Source: an uncultured Verrucomicrobiae bacterium
Lineage (GTDB): Bacteria > Verrucomicrobiota > Verrucomicrobiia > Limisphaerales > AAA164-E04
Length of the DNA: 64,000 bases
Reading direction: 5' to 3'
Assembly (NCBI GenBank): GCA_943788245.1
Contig: CALSPN010000017.1
Location: 95,311-159,310 of the forward strand
Part shown: in pieces, positions 46,395-55,430 of the stretch
Position numbering within the stretch: the first letter of the stretch is position 1
Layout: each line of letters begins with the position of its first letter
Position numbers and translations under genes: made by a program
The notes under the pieces: generated by a model
Databases searched by the model: none
The model's input: the letters and a program-made list of their open reading frames with translations, nothing else
Told to the model about the DNA's origin: nothing

Positions 46395-47130
46395 GGCTTG
46401 ATGTCCAGCAACACACCTACATCAGCTGAGGTCTTGCCGGCTTCGATCAGTCCCTTGGCTTGTCGACGCAAATCCAGAAGGATCTTGGACATTCTATTGG
46501 CCTAGCCGGTAGAAGCCTTAAGTACAAGTTTAAGCCCGAAGTAACGGCATGCCGAAACGAAAGGAAGAAATCCAGCAAATCAAAACCCCTAACTCATTGT
46601 GGCCCAATTTTCCAAGCGGCGGTCACTCAGGCTAATGGCCTACATTCTTACCATTCCGCAGAAATGGACCGTGAAGACAGGACCACTTGTAAAGGAAGAA
46701 TTTGCCGAGGCTTGTGTCACAGAGGTGGCTTGCATCGAGCTTCGTCTATATTCAGCCTTCCTCAGTTCTCCACACACCGTCTCCAGAGCTCCAAAATCCC
46801 ATCAACGATGTCGTCCTTCCCGCCAAACACAGCTTTCGGGCCACCGGTGTCGATATCGGTGAAGAGAGACTCATACAATGCCGAGGCTTCCATCACCCCA
46901 CACGCCGTCAATTGGTCGATCACCGAGTAGTCCCGACGAATCGGAAGGTTCGTTGCAAGGCACCTTCACATGTTGGGGATGCCGGAGAGCGAATTGTTTC
47001 CAACTTCGCGGGAGGGAAACGCGTTTGCGGAGGGACAGAGGACCGTAGAAAAGAGGCTATGCACCCGCCGTGGAAACTAGGAACTGCGAGTATCGATCGC
47101 GGCCTGATGGCCGCACGGAAATCGTACAAA
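46395..47130. other. mosaic of gene remnants between the direct repeats
   Basis: No intact gene is supported. Directly after the repeat boundary, minus-strand codons from an ATG at 46492 give a helical peptide (SKILLDLRRQAKGLIEAGK, SADVGVLLDIKPG) that runs into the truncated sulfatase, a chimeric frame of unknown origin. Further on lies a fragment resembling a type I restriction R subunit. Long plus-strand frames here have Cys/His/Ser-rich compositions that look non-coding. Confidence 0.45.
46762..46965 (-). pseudogene. C-terminal fragment resembling type I restriction enzyme R subunit
   Basis: A frame of 67 codons without start gives DYSVIDQLTACGVMEASALY, ESLFTDIDTGGPKAVFGG, DDIVDGILELW and a stop. 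The pattern GVM-E-x-LYE-x-x-FTDI-x-x-x-GP-x-x-xF matches the usual C-terminal end of HsdR/EcoEI-type helicase-nuclease subunits. The upstream part is absent, so only a relic remains, which fits a former defence-gene setting. Confidence 0.45.
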
Positions 47131-47160
47131 TGTAACGAAACGTCACCATTTTGTAACAAA
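47131..47160 (+). promoter_or_regulatory. possible Pho-box-like direct repeats upstream of the porin gene
   Basis: GTAAC, GTCAC and GTAAC follow one another at 10 and 11 base spacing (TGTAACGAAACGTCACC then ATTTTGTAACAAA). PhoB sites consist of such 11-base-phased repeats. They lie about 95 bases before a gene for a phosphate-selective porin homologue. Regulation by phosphate is inferred. Confidence 0.35.
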
Positions 47161-47255
47161 CACACCATTGCAGGAGTCCAACTAACCTTTAAACTCATCG
47201 CCGTTGAATGGGAAACCAATCGACAACCCTTAAAACAAAATCAAGCAAACAGAAA

Positions 47256-48512
47256 ATGAAACAATTAGGGACCAATAAAAGTATCGTGACACTCCTTTGC
47301 GCGGGTATGTTCAGCGCATGCCTTGCGAATGCAGGGGAAGACAAGGTGGAAGTCGTTGATGAGAGTCCGACTGTGACACCTGCCAAACCGTGGAATATAT
47401 TCGACAAAAACACTTTGTATAAGAGCGATAGCGGCTTCATCAGAGATGTTAAGTTGAAAGGTCGGTATCATGGTCAATACATCAGCCAGGACGAGGATAT
47501 CGGTGGTGTCAAAGACAATGAATACGATGTCTACCACCACCGCCGGGCGCGAATCCAAATGGACTTCGATTTTGCTCACAATCTTTCCTTCGGTTTCGAC
47601 GCAAACATTTCGGATGGGCATGGTTCCAGAACAGCCCTTAGCGACGAGGGTTCTTTTATAAACAATTTCCAAACGTTCAACATCCAATGGAAACCCAGCG
47701 ATGATTATTATTTGATTATCGGTAAAGATAAGCAGGACATTACCCGTGAAGACATTCAATCGTCGAGATACATCAAAACGGTCGAACGTTCAGCTATCGT
47801 AAATGAAATCGGTCAGCAACGTCCCTGGGGAGCCCAGGTGGGATTCTTCACCAAAGGTATTGAGCACCGGCTTGGTGCCTGGGTTTATGGTGCCCATGAA
47901 GATGGTCCAGAATGGGTTGACTTTCGCGCCAATAAAGGAGCATCCTACAACCTCACCTACCCGGTAAAAGATGATCTCTCCCTCCACTTCGACTGGAACT
48001 ATGTGAACAACGAAGGTGGCCTTGAACGTGCGCGGGGTGATGCTGCTGTAGGTACTTTCGGGTCTGCTTATGAGCACGCATTTGCTTTGGGTGTCGATTA
48101 CGAAAAAGGTCCATTTAAAGTCATTTCTGATGTGATCTACGGAGCCAACCGTGAGGGAGTTGCAGCAAGTAAGGGGTCTGCAGCTATTCCGGCTGGACAT
48201 GATACATGGGGTTTCTATGTATTGCCTTCCTATAAAATTACCGACAAGCTCGAAGGTGTATTTCGCTACCAATACATGGACTCGGGACGTGAACAACGCA
48301 CCCAGCGATATGGGCATGATGGTGATGGGGACAGAAACGCACGTCTCAATGTTCAGAACTATCATTCGGTTTACGCTGGATTTCAGTATTTCCTCAGTAG
48401 AGAAAACCTCAAGCTCATGGCTGGATATGAGTATGCCTGGGGCGAACTTTTGGGAAATGACACGGATATTAACACGGGAAGCTGGCAGCTGGCAGTGCGG
48501 ACCTACTTCTAA
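47256..48512 (+). CDS. phosphate-selective porin O/P family outer membrane protein
   Basis: Outer membrane beta-barrel of about 418 residues. The ATG at 47256 opens a signal peptide ending near SACLANAGED; an in-frame ATG at 47208 would add 16 hydrophilic residues before it. The mature part consists of alternating beta strands with family features: FIRDVKLKGRYHGQYIS, YHHRRARIQMDFDFAHNLSF, FNIQWKPSDDYYLIIGKDKQ, and the final LMAGYEYAWGE and WQLAVRTYF ending in aromatic Phe, as needed for outer membrane insertion. OprP/OprO homologues pass phosphate or polyphosphate. It lies in the segment between the two direct repeats and is complete. Confidence 0.85.
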   Translation: MKQLGTNKSIVTLLCAGMFSACLANAGEDKVEVVDESPTVTPAKPWNIFDKNTLYKSDSGFIRDVKLKGRYHGQYISQDEDIGGVKDNEYDVYHHRRARIQMDFDFAHNLSFGFDANISDGHGSRTALSDEGSFINNFQTFNIQWKPSDDYYLIIGKDKQDITREDIQSSRYIKTVERSAIVNEIGQQRPWGAQVGFFTKGIEHRLGAWVYGAHEDGPEWVDFRANKGASYNLTYPVKDDLSLHFDWNYVNNEGGLERARGDAAVGTFGSAYEHAFALGVDYEKGPFKVISDVIYGANREGVAASKGSAAIPAGHDTWGFYVLPSYKITDKLEGVFRYQYMDSGREQRTQRYGHDGDGDRNARLNVQNYHSVYAGFQYFLSRENLKLMAGYEYAWGELLGNDTDINTGSWQLAVRTYF

Positions 48513-48620
48513 AATCAGGTTTTTACTGATACTGATAGGAAATCGTTTTTGGCCATTCCGGGCGTTAGCCCGGAAAATGAAGCAGGAAGCGTCGTTTCTA
48601 TCACCGAATGATGTCAGATT

Positions 48621-48891
48621 GGGTTTTTTACTTAACTTTCTCCAGAGGAAACGCTTGCCTTATCTATTTGTTTCATAACTAAACAGAGAGGGTTGGAACC
48701 TGCTTCCTTCGACCTTTCAGATGATACAGATAAATGCCTTTATGAGCTGGTCTAACGAAACGGAAAAACTAAGTTCTTTTTTCATTCGAGGAGAAAAAAT
48801 ATCTGATCTGGCTGATGCGTATTCAAAACAAAATACCAAAATTTCCAATCATAACCTGAAGCTCATAGGAGACACAACATCCGGTCAATGA
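48621..48891 (+). pseudogene. duplicated, degenerate 3' end of the STAND-WD40 gene
   Basis: The last 270 bases of the STAND gene are repeated with small substitutions and at least one insertion (ATACAGATAAATGCC for ATACAGTAAATGCC) that breaks the frame. The end (NLKLIGDTTSGQ and stop) is intact. It has no start and only marks the duplication. Confidence 0.85.
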
Positions 48892-49286
48892 AGCTTATTT
48901 ATGAAAACAAAAGTTTTGATCGGGTTACCTTTCCATTGAAATTTTTGTTTTAGCAACTTCTCTTCAAATTTAAATACATGGAATTAGTATGGCATAATGC
49001 AAAAGTATAATTCGAAAATTCGGTAGGCTATCTTTTTTTTCTGCTGAGTATACGGAAATCATAACACTTCGTTGAATTGTTCATTTATTTTTCCAAATAA
49101 TTATACTTTTTAGGAGCTATTTTTGGAGTGACTTTATTCTATTGTGAGGCAATGGTAAGGTGATGAATCCGAGTTACGTTTTGGCAATGCTCTGCTCTGC
49201 TTTCTTGCTACCTTTTTCTATTGATGCGGAGAAATCCAGACCCAATATTCTCATTGTGACTGTCGATGACATGAGCTGCGATTCCG
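48621..49286 (+). repeat. direct repeat copy 2 (STAND 3' end to sulfatase 5' end)
   Basis: Second copy of the segment at 45731-46394. Here the sulfatase part continues into the full gene while the STAND part is degenerate, the reverse of copy 1. The last 400 bases are almost identical between copies, whereas the first 200 have several differences. Confidence 0.9.
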
Positions 49287-50659
49287 TGGGCGTGTTTGGC
49301 TGTCAATTACCTGATACTACACCTCAAATCGACAGACTTGCCCAGCAAGGACTTCGCTATCATTACGCTCACGTACAGACAGGAAGCTGTTACCCCTGTC
49401 GCAATGTCCTGTTCTCGGGTCGATATTCTCACAACACGGGAGTGGAAGGTTTTTATAAGGTCAGGAATCCGGATTATCCTCACATGGTGGACCTCATGAA
49501 GGCGGGTGGGTATTATGTTGCTATTCGCGGCAAGGTCTCGCATTCGACACCCTACCAGCCTTATGGATGGGATGAGGACCTGACCATTCTCGAGGATGAA
49601 AAACAGCATACGAAAGATCCCAGCTCTTATTATCGTTCCACAAAGCGAGGCATTGAACAGGCTGACAAAGTGGGCAAACCATTTTGCCTCAACATCAATA
49701 TCTCAGATCCACATAAACCTTTTTATGCCATGAGTGGAAAAGGTAATATCGTTGAAGACGAGCACATACCTTCGCGCATTTACACTCCAGCTGAAGTTCC
49801 CATACCAGGCTTTTTGTTCGATCACCCAGACGTGCGGCTGGAATTGGCACATTATTACTCGTCCGTGAGGAGAGCGGATGATTGTTTAGGGAACGTTGTG
49901 CAGGCGTTAGAGGACTCTGGTAAACGAAATGAAACCGTCATCATTTTTCTATCTGATCACGGAATGCCACTGCCTTTTGCCAAAACAGCCGTCTGGCATC
50001 ACAGCACAAGAACACCTTTGATTATTGTTTGGCCGGGAGTAGCCAAACCAGGAAGCGTTGACAAGGGACACATGGTTTCTGGAGTCGATTTGCTACCTAC
50101 TCTGCTTGATATCGCCGGCCTTCCTCATCCGAAGGGATTTGACGGAGCCTCGTTTCTTCCAACGGTTAAGGGAGAAAGGCAGAAGGATCGGGAGTTTGTC
50201 TATAAATTTCATAACGAAAATTCGGGTCGCAATCGAAGCCCCATGCGAAGCGTTCAATCCAAGCGGTTTGGCTACATTTTCAATCCGTGGTCAGATGGAA
50301 AACGTGTTTTCAAAACGGCGACGCGGGGAACTCTTACCTTTCGCACAATGCAGAAATTGGCCGTTGGAAACGAGCGCATTGCGGCAAGACTGAAATTACT
50401 GGAATACGGTACGCCTGAAGAATTCTATGATTACGAGGCTGATCCCGATGCACTTACTAACTTGATCAACGATCCTGCATACTCCAATGAAATCGAAAAA
50501 CACCGCAACGCCATGATTCGGTTCATGCGAGAATCAAAAGATCATGCACTCGAGGCTTTTAAAAACCGTGATAACCCGCTGATTGTTTCCACTTACGTCG
50601 ATCGCAAACAATCGGAAGCCGACAGACGACGTAAAGCAGAAAAAAAGAGCAGGAAATAG
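49163..50659 (+). CDS. secreted sulfatase with CYPCR active-site motif
   Basis: Exported sulfatase of about 498 residues. The signal peptide ends near FSIDAEKS. The metal site NILIVTVDDMSCDS and the formylglycine motif CYPCR (Cys near residue 76) with NVLFSGR follow. FCLNINISDPHKPFY, IIFLSDHGMPLPFAKTAVWH and PMRSVQSKRFGYIFNPWSDG complete the usual sulfatase core. The motif fits the minimal C-x-P-x-R but has Cys where Ser or Ala is common. The C-terminus is strongly basic (RRRKAEKKSRK). The ATG at 49163 is preferred to the GTG at 49160. Its 5' end is duplicated at 46271. The substrate is unknown; heparan- or algal-type polysaccharides are possible. Confidence 0.9.
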   Translation: MNPSYVLAMLCSAFLLPFSIDAEKSRPNILIVTVDDMSCDSVGVFGCQLPDTTPQIDRLAQQGLRYHYAHVQTGSCYPCRNVLFSGRYSHNTGVEGFYKVRNPDYPHMVDLMKAGGYYVAIRGKVSHSTPYQPYGWDEDLTILEDEKQHTKDPSSYYRSTKRGIEQADKVGKPFCLNINISDPHKPFYAMSGKGNIVEDEHIPSRIYTPAEVPIPGFLFDHPDVRLELAHYYSSVRRADDCLGNVVQALEDSGKRNETVIIFLSDHGMPLPFAKTAVWHHSTRTPLIIVWPGVAKPGSVDKGHMVSGVDLLPTLLDIAGLPHPKGFDGASFLPTVKGERQKDREFVYKFHNENSGRNRSPMRSVQSKRFGYIFNPWSDGKRVFKTATRGTLTFRTMQKLAVGNERIAARLKLLEYGTPEEFYDYEADPDALTNLINDPAYSNEIEKHRNAMIRFMRESKDHALEAFKNRDNPLIVSTYVDRKQSEADRRRKAEKKSRK

Positions 50660-50672
50660 CCTTGGAAACAAC

Positions 50673-50728
50673 TAGGGGTCAGACTCTACTATTGATATAT
50701 TTGTATCAATAGTAGAGTCTGACCCCTA
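50673..50728. repeat. REP-like perfect palindrome, GGGGTCAG family
   Basis: A 25-bp perfect inverted repeat (50673-50697 and 50704-50728) around a 6-base loop begins TAGGGGTCAGACTCTACTAT. It is related in sequence to the palindrome at 31176. It lies 13 bases after the sulfatase stop and before lepA, where it could also act as a transcript hairpin. No transposase is seen nearby. Confidence 0.8.
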
Positions 50729-50793
50729 AAGTAGTTGTGTTTTGTCTTTTCTTGTGGGCGAACACCCTTAATCTCTGGCTGCTACGTATTGGC

Positions 50794-52584
50794 ATGCAAA
50801 CGGAATTTATCAGGAATTTTAGCATCATCGCACACATCGATCATGGCAAGACCACCTTGTCAGATCGTTTGTTGAATATGACGGGGACGATCTCGGATCG
50901 GGAAATGCAGGCTCAGATGCTGGATTCAATGGATTTGGAGAGAGAGCGGGGTATTACCATTAAGGCGCATCCCGTCACAATGTATTACCAAGGCAAGGAT
51001 GGTCAAAAGTATGAATTGAATCTCATCGACACACCAGGCCACGTTGATTTTTCCTACGAAGTATCGAGAAGCATGAGCGCCTGCGAGGGTGCTTTGCTCA
51101 TCATCGACGCGGCTCAGGGGGTCGAGGCGCAAACAGTGGCCAATCTCCACCTGGCCATGAAACAGAATCTTTTTATCATTCCGGTGATCAACAAGATTGA
51201 TTTGCCTCATGCCAATGTTGAGCAAGTTTTGAATCAGCTGGAGGATATCTTGGCAATACCACGCGAGGATGCCATTGCTGCGAGCGCCAAGAAGGGAATT
51301 GGTATTTCCGAAATTCTTGAAGCCATCGTATCCAGAGTTCCACCGCCAAAGGCAACGGGGGCTCCAAGTGCACAAGCGCTGCTGTTTGACTCATATTATG
51401 ACACCTATCGTGGCGTTGTGACACATGTTCGCGTTTGCAATGGCACCTTAAAGGCGGGTATGAGTGTCAAATTGCTGCATTCCGGAAAAAACGTCGAGAT
51501 CAAGGAAGTAGGAAGTTTTAATCCTAAACCATATCCGCGCAAGGAGCTTACAGCAGGAGAAACAGGTTATTTTACCGCTAACATCAAGTCTCCATTGGAT
51601 ATCAAGATGGGTGACACGCTGACGGATGCTAAAAAGCCATCTCCACCACTACCCGGTTTTCAAGAGATTCATCCGATGGTCTACAGTGGTATTTATCCCA
51701 TCAACACCGCCGATTACGAACATCTCAAAGCGAATCTTGCCAAGCTGCAGTTGAACGACTCGGCGTTTGTCTTCCAGCAAGAAACATCCGTGGCCCTGGG
51801 CTTTGGCTTTCGCTGCGGATTCCTTGGGCTTCTTCATCTGGAAATCATTCAGGAACGTCTGAGGCGTGAATTCGAAATGGACATCATCGCGACCTATCCA
51901 AGTGTGGTTTACAGGTTGCAGATGACTGATGGAACTACCCAGGAAGTTGATAACCCCGCACATTTACCTGCAATCAATCATATCGAAGTCATTGAGGAAC
52001 CGATGGTGAAAGCATTCATCATTTGCCCAAACGAATACATTGGAGACATGATGGCTTTGGTCTCGGAAAAGAGGGGATTGCTGGTTCACACTGAAACGTT
52101 GGATGATGCTCGCGTCATGTTGACTTGCCGCATCCCGCTTAATGAAATCCTCATCGATTTTCATGATCGGATCAAGAGTTTGACCCGAGGGTATGGTTCC
52201 ATGGACTATGAGTATGATGATTATGATGCATCGGATATGGTCAAGCTGGATATGCTCGTGAATAGTGAATCGGTGGATGCGTTTTCATGCATCGTCCATC
52301 GCTCCAAGGCTGAATATCGAGGAAGAGCATTGGCAGCTAAATTATCTGAAGTTATTCCACGTCAACAATTTCAAGTTGCAATTCAAGCAGCTATTGGTGG
52401 AAAAATTGTCGCCCGTGAAACGGTGCGAGCCCTGCGTAAGGACGTGACCGCAAAATGTTATGGCGGTGACATCACAAGGAAACGTAAATTATTGGAGAAA
52501 CAAAAAGAGGGTAAGAAGCGCATGAAGTCAGTGGGATCGGTAAATATCCCGCAAGAGGCGTTTGTTCAGGTCTTGAAATCATGA
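50794..52584 (+). CDS. lepA: elongation factor 4 (LepA)
   Basis: Ribosome-associated GTPase of about 596 residues that can back-translocate ribosomes and aids initiation and ribosome assembly. G1 reads AHIDHGKTT, G2 region ERERGITIKAHPVTM, G3 DTPGHVDFSYEVSRS, G4 NKIDLPHAN and G5 SAKKGIG. The LepA-specific C-terminal domain (GGDITRKRKLLEKQKEGKKR, MKSVGSVNIPQEAF) is complete. The ATG at 50794 gives the standard MQTEFIRNFSIIAHIDHG start, while an in-frame upstream codon would add 19 hydrophobic residues. The stop overlaps lepB by ATGA. Confidence 0.96.
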   Translation: MQTEFIRNFSIIAHIDHGKTTLSDRLLNMTGTISDREMQAQMLDSMDLERERGITIKAHPVTMYYQGKDGQKYELNLIDTPGHVDFSYEVSRSMSACEGALLIIDAAQGVEAQTVANLHLAMKQNLFIIPVINKIDLPHANVEQVLNQLEDILAIPREDAIAASAKKGIGISEILEAIVSRVPPPKATGAPSAQALLFDSYYDTYRGVVTHVRVCNGTLKAGMSVKLLHSGKNVEIKEVGSFNPKPYPRKELTAGETGYFTANIKSPLDIKMGDTLTDAKKPSPPLPGFQEIHPMVYSGIYPINTADYEHLKANLAKLQLNDSAFVFQQETSVALGFGFRCGFLGLLHLEIIQERLRREFEMDIIATYPSVVYRLQMTDGTTQEVDNPAHLPAINHIEVIEEPMVKAFIICPNEYIGDMMALVSEKRGLLVHTETLDDARVMLTCRIPLNEILIDFHDRIKSLTRGYGSMDYEYDDYDASDMVKLDMLVNSESVDAFSCIVHRSKAEYRGRALAAKLSEVIPRQQFQVAIQAAIGGKIVARETVRALRKDVTAKCYGGDITRKRKLLEKQKEGKKRMKSVGSVNIPQEAFVQVLKS

Positions 52585-53768
52585 TTACTTTTGCGATACG
52601 TTGGTTGACATCCAAAAAGGTGCGGACTGCGGTTCAAATGCGCCATCATGTATGGAAATATGTGAACGCTCAGCGTGACTTGATGCAGCCAAAGGCCATT
52701 GAGTCTTTGGAGTCATCCATTCAAGGAGTAACCGATGCGATCAACCAAAAAGAGGGTGCACTCAATTTGGAGGATTCATTGGAATCTCTTGAGAAATCTG
52801 CCAACCAGTGGTTGAAACCCTACCCCAACGCCGGACTCAGGGAGAATATTGAAGTCTTTTTGGTCGCAGCAGCCGTTGTGCTTGCTTTTAGATCATTCTT
52901 CTTTCAACCGATGGCCATCCCTTCAGGATCAGCTCAACCTACTTTTTTTGGTATTACCGAGGAGAATCTGAGATACAAACCAGACGCTGAAATCCCTTCA
53001 GGTTTGAAAAAGATCTATTTTTCATGGATCAAGGGAGAAAAATATTATCAGGTGAAGGCCAAGAATTCTGGTACGTTCCGCACGATCGACACAAAACCAG
53101 TGAACATTATTCCCTTCATCTCAAAACAACGCTTCATGATCGGTAGCCAAAAATACACTCTTTGGTTTCCACCCGATTCATTATGGACTCGCGCCAGTTT
53201 GCAGAACGGAATGGAATTCAAGGAAGGTGATGACATCATCAAATTGAAAGTAGTGAGTGGGGATCACCTCTTTGTAGATCGATTTACCTATAATTTCCGA
53301 AGACCAGATCGAGGAGAAACCATTGTTTTTAAATCAACAGGCGTGCCAAAGTTGACTCAGAATACACATTACATCAAACGCCTCGTTGGCTTGGGTGGGG
53401 AAAAGATTCGGATCGATGATGACAGACATGCTTACATTGATGGAACACGGCTCGAGGCCAGTGACCCCGGATTCGAAATGGTTTATTCCTTCGGCAATCG
53501 CCCTCCGAAAGACAGCCTTTATTCTGGTCATGTGAATGGAAAAATTGCCATAGAAAACAATTATCCTCACCTTGCCATGAACTCTCAGTTTCCTGATGGT
53601 AATTCAGAATACAAGATTCGAGATAACCACTATTTCGTAATGGGTGACAACACGATGAACAGTTATGATAGTCGAAACTGGCTGGACTTCCCTCGCAAGA
53701 AAGTGATCGGTAAACAATTTTTTGTGTTCTGGCCCATCTCAGATCGCTTTGGTTGGCACAATAAATAA
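52581..53768 (+). CDS. lepB: signal peptidase I (LepB), long form
   Basis: Inner membrane protease of 395 residues cutting signal peptides. After an unusual N-terminal 80 residues with coiled-coil character comes the membrane helix VFLVAAAVVLAFRSFFFQP, then the catalytic Ser motif AIPSGSAQPTF (Ser117, followed by Ala instead of the common Met). Some 145 residues later comes the catalytic Lys motif HYIKRLVGLGGEKI (Lys266), and the end motif MGDNTMNSYDSR. The long insertion between Ser and Lys is far larger than in E. coli but is known from related verrucomicrobial enzymes (recollection). It is co-translated with lepA, the classical lep operon order. Confidence 0.93.
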   Translation: MITFAIRWLTSKKVRTAVQMRHHVWKYVNAQRDLMQPKAIESLESSIQGVTDAINQKEGALNLEDSLESLEKSANQWLKPYPNAGLRENIEVFLVAAAVVLAFRSFFFQPMAIPSGSAQPTFFGITEENLRYKPDAEIPSGLKKIYFSWIKGEKYYQVKAKNSGTFRTIDTKPVNIIPFISKQRFMIGSQKYTLWFPPDSLWTRASLQNGMEFKEGDDIIKLKVVSGDHLFVDRFTYNFRRPDRGETIVFKSTGVPKLTQNTHYIKRLVGLGGEKIRIDDDRHAYIDGTRLEASDPGFEMVYSFGNRPPKDSLYSGHVNGKIAIENNYPHLAMNSQFPDGNSEYKIRDNHYFVMGDNTMNSYDSRNWLDFPRKKVIGKQFFVFWPISDRFGWHNK

Positions 53769-53919
53769 ACCAACAGAAATACGACTGTTCAAATTCTGAA
53801 AACGGCCGATCAGCAAAAGAATCTTTTCTCATTGTGCCATTAAAAACACACTTGTCCGAACATTCCCATCTCGCTAAGAATGATCGCCGGAGAAAATATT
53901 CTGAATAGCCCAAAAAAGC

Positions 53920-54810
53920 ATGAACATTAAGAAAAGCATCAAAAAAGCGGGTCGCCCGATAGCAGCCGGCTTTACACTGATAGAACTTCTGGTGGTGATC
54001 GCCATTATTGCCATCCTTGCGGGAATGCTATTACCAGCATTGAGCAAAGCCAAAGACAAAGCCAAAGGCATTCTTTGCATGAATAATACCAAGCAGCTCA
54101 TGCTTGCCACACACATGTATTTGGGAGACAGCGAAGACAGATTCCCTAATTCATGTCATGGAAGTGGTGCAGCAAAAGGCTCCTGGGTCACTGGATGGTT
54201 GGACTGGGGAAGTCGACAGGACAATACCAATGTGCAGTATCTTTTAGACCCACAATATTCTGTGCTGGCATCCTACTTTTCCAATGCAAAAAATATCTTC
54301 AAATGTCCTTCAGATAATAAAATGAGTGCGGCACAGCGGCGTTTGGGTTGGAGTGAGCGTGTGAGGAGTATTTCAGGAAACATCCGCGTTGGCACTTGCG
54401 ATTCGAGGACGAATCCAGGAGGAGCAGCCGCATGGTCTGCTCGAGATTATGCCACGGAAACCGCCAAAATGTCTGGCCTGACAGACCCGGGTCCATCGGA
54501 AACTTGGGTTTATGCTGACGAGCATCCGGACAGCATCAACGATGCGGGCTGTTTCACACCTGAATTGCAAAGAGGTAACCCATGGATCGACACACCTGCC
54601 AATTATCACAATGGAGCAGGGGGTCTGGCATTTGCAGATGGACACTCCGAAGTTCATAAATGGACCTCTTCAAACTCGCAGCAAAGGAATCCTGTCAGGA
54701 TTTCTGGTTTTCAAAAACCAAATGCGACAGCCACAGATCCTGATGTACTCTGGCTGGCCTTGCGCACACAGCGGAAGGCAGGACATAGGCTTCCTGTTGG
54801 AGCACGTTGA
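53920..54810 (+). CDS. prepilin-leader secreted protein (H-x9-DG type)
   Basis: Protein of 296 residues. The leader ends at Gly in [21 protein letters not shown], then [27 protein letters not shown], the same family as 20911 and 38808. The body has two cysteines ([10 protein letters not shown]) and the C-terminal motif [19 protein letters not shown], the classical H-x9-D-G. It is followed by a strong terminator at 54834 and is probably a single-gene unit. Localisation in the envelope or as a pseudopilus component is expected from the leader; the function is unknown. Confidence 0.85.
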   Translation: MNIKKSIKKAGRPIAAGFTLIELLVVIAIIAILAGMLLPALSKAKDKAKGILCMNNTKQLMLATHMYLGDSEDRFPNSCHGSGAAKGSWVTGWLDWGSRQDNTNVQYLLDPQYSVLASYFSNAKNIFKCPSDNKMSAAQRRLGWSERVRSISGNIRVGTCDSRTNPGGAAAWSARDYATETAKMSGLTDPGPSETWVYADEHPDSINDAGCFTPELQRGNPWIDTPANYHNGAGGLAFADGHSEVHKWTSSNSQQRNPVRISGFQKPNATATDPDVLWLALRTQRKAGHRLPVGAR

Positions 54811-54833
54811 TTTTTAATTTGGATCCGATGCAA

Positions 54834-54862
54834 GCCCGCTGGAAATTCCAGTGGGCTTTTTT
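54834..54862 (+). terminator. rho-independent terminator after the pseudopilin gene
   Basis: GCCCGCTGG pairs with CCAGTGGGC (one G-U pair) around AAATT and is followed by TTTTTT. It lies 24 bases after the stop codon. Confidence 0.9.
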
Positions 54863-54899
54863 ATTGAACACCACCGACCTTTTTCGACAATATCTTCAT

Positions 54900-55349
54900 A
54901 TGCAGATCAAATTCTTCAACACTCTGATGACATTCATTGCAGCAGTTACCATCACTAGCACCTTGTTAACGGGTTGCGGAGGTGGGGGCACACCTGACGC
55001 GGTGGCGAAAGATATTGATGTTGCCACCCTCATGGATCAATTGATGAGTGATGATGCCGAGAATCGTCTCAATGCTTTGGTTGAACTTGGTGATGGTCGA
55101 GAAAATGCAGCACCTGCGATTGATTTGGTAGTGGAAGTTCTCCAAGAGGATAAGGAGGCTAATATCAGGGAAATGGCTGCATACGTGCTGATGATGATGG
55201 GTGAAAAGGCCGGCAAACCCGCACTTCCAATGCTCAAAGAAGCGTTGGAGAAAGAAAGAAACCCTACGGTCAAAATCAATATTATTAATGCGTGGAGTGC
55301 GATCGACCCGGATTCATCACCAGCAAATAACACACCTAGACAGCCCTGA
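54900..55349 (+). CDS. HEAT-repeat lipoprotein
   Basis: Small lipoprotein of 149 residues. The signal sequence ends in a lipobox (TLLTGC) followed by a Gly-rich spacer (CGGGGTPDA). Residues about 40-130 form HEAT/PBS-type helical repeats: LMDQLMSDDAENRLNALVEL, AIDLVVEVLQEDKEANIREM, LPMLKEALEKERNPTVKINI. Such repeats mediate protein contacts. The ATG at 54900 is chosen because an upstream in-frame start (54807) would cross the preceding terminator. Function unknown. Confidence 0.75.
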   Translation: MQIKFFNTLMTFIAAVTITSTLLTGCGGGGTPDAVAKDIDVATLMDQLMSDDAENRLNALVELGDGRENAAPAIDLVVEVLQEDKEANIREMAAYVLMMMGEKAGKPALPMLKEALEKERNPTVKINIINAWSAIDPDSSPANNTPRQP

Positions 55350-55430
55350 AGCTGTTGAAGGAGTTAGCAGGCATAACGCGGGAGCTCCTCGAGCTTCATG
55401 TTGTGGCAGCCGGAAATTGTTCAAGACAAT

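Noticed and set aside
46460..47259. Several overlapping plus-strand frames of 87-185 codons between the direct repeats
   Set aside because: Compositions are low-complexity and unlike proteins, starts lack ribosome binding sites, and the minus strand here carries a recognisable protein relic instead.
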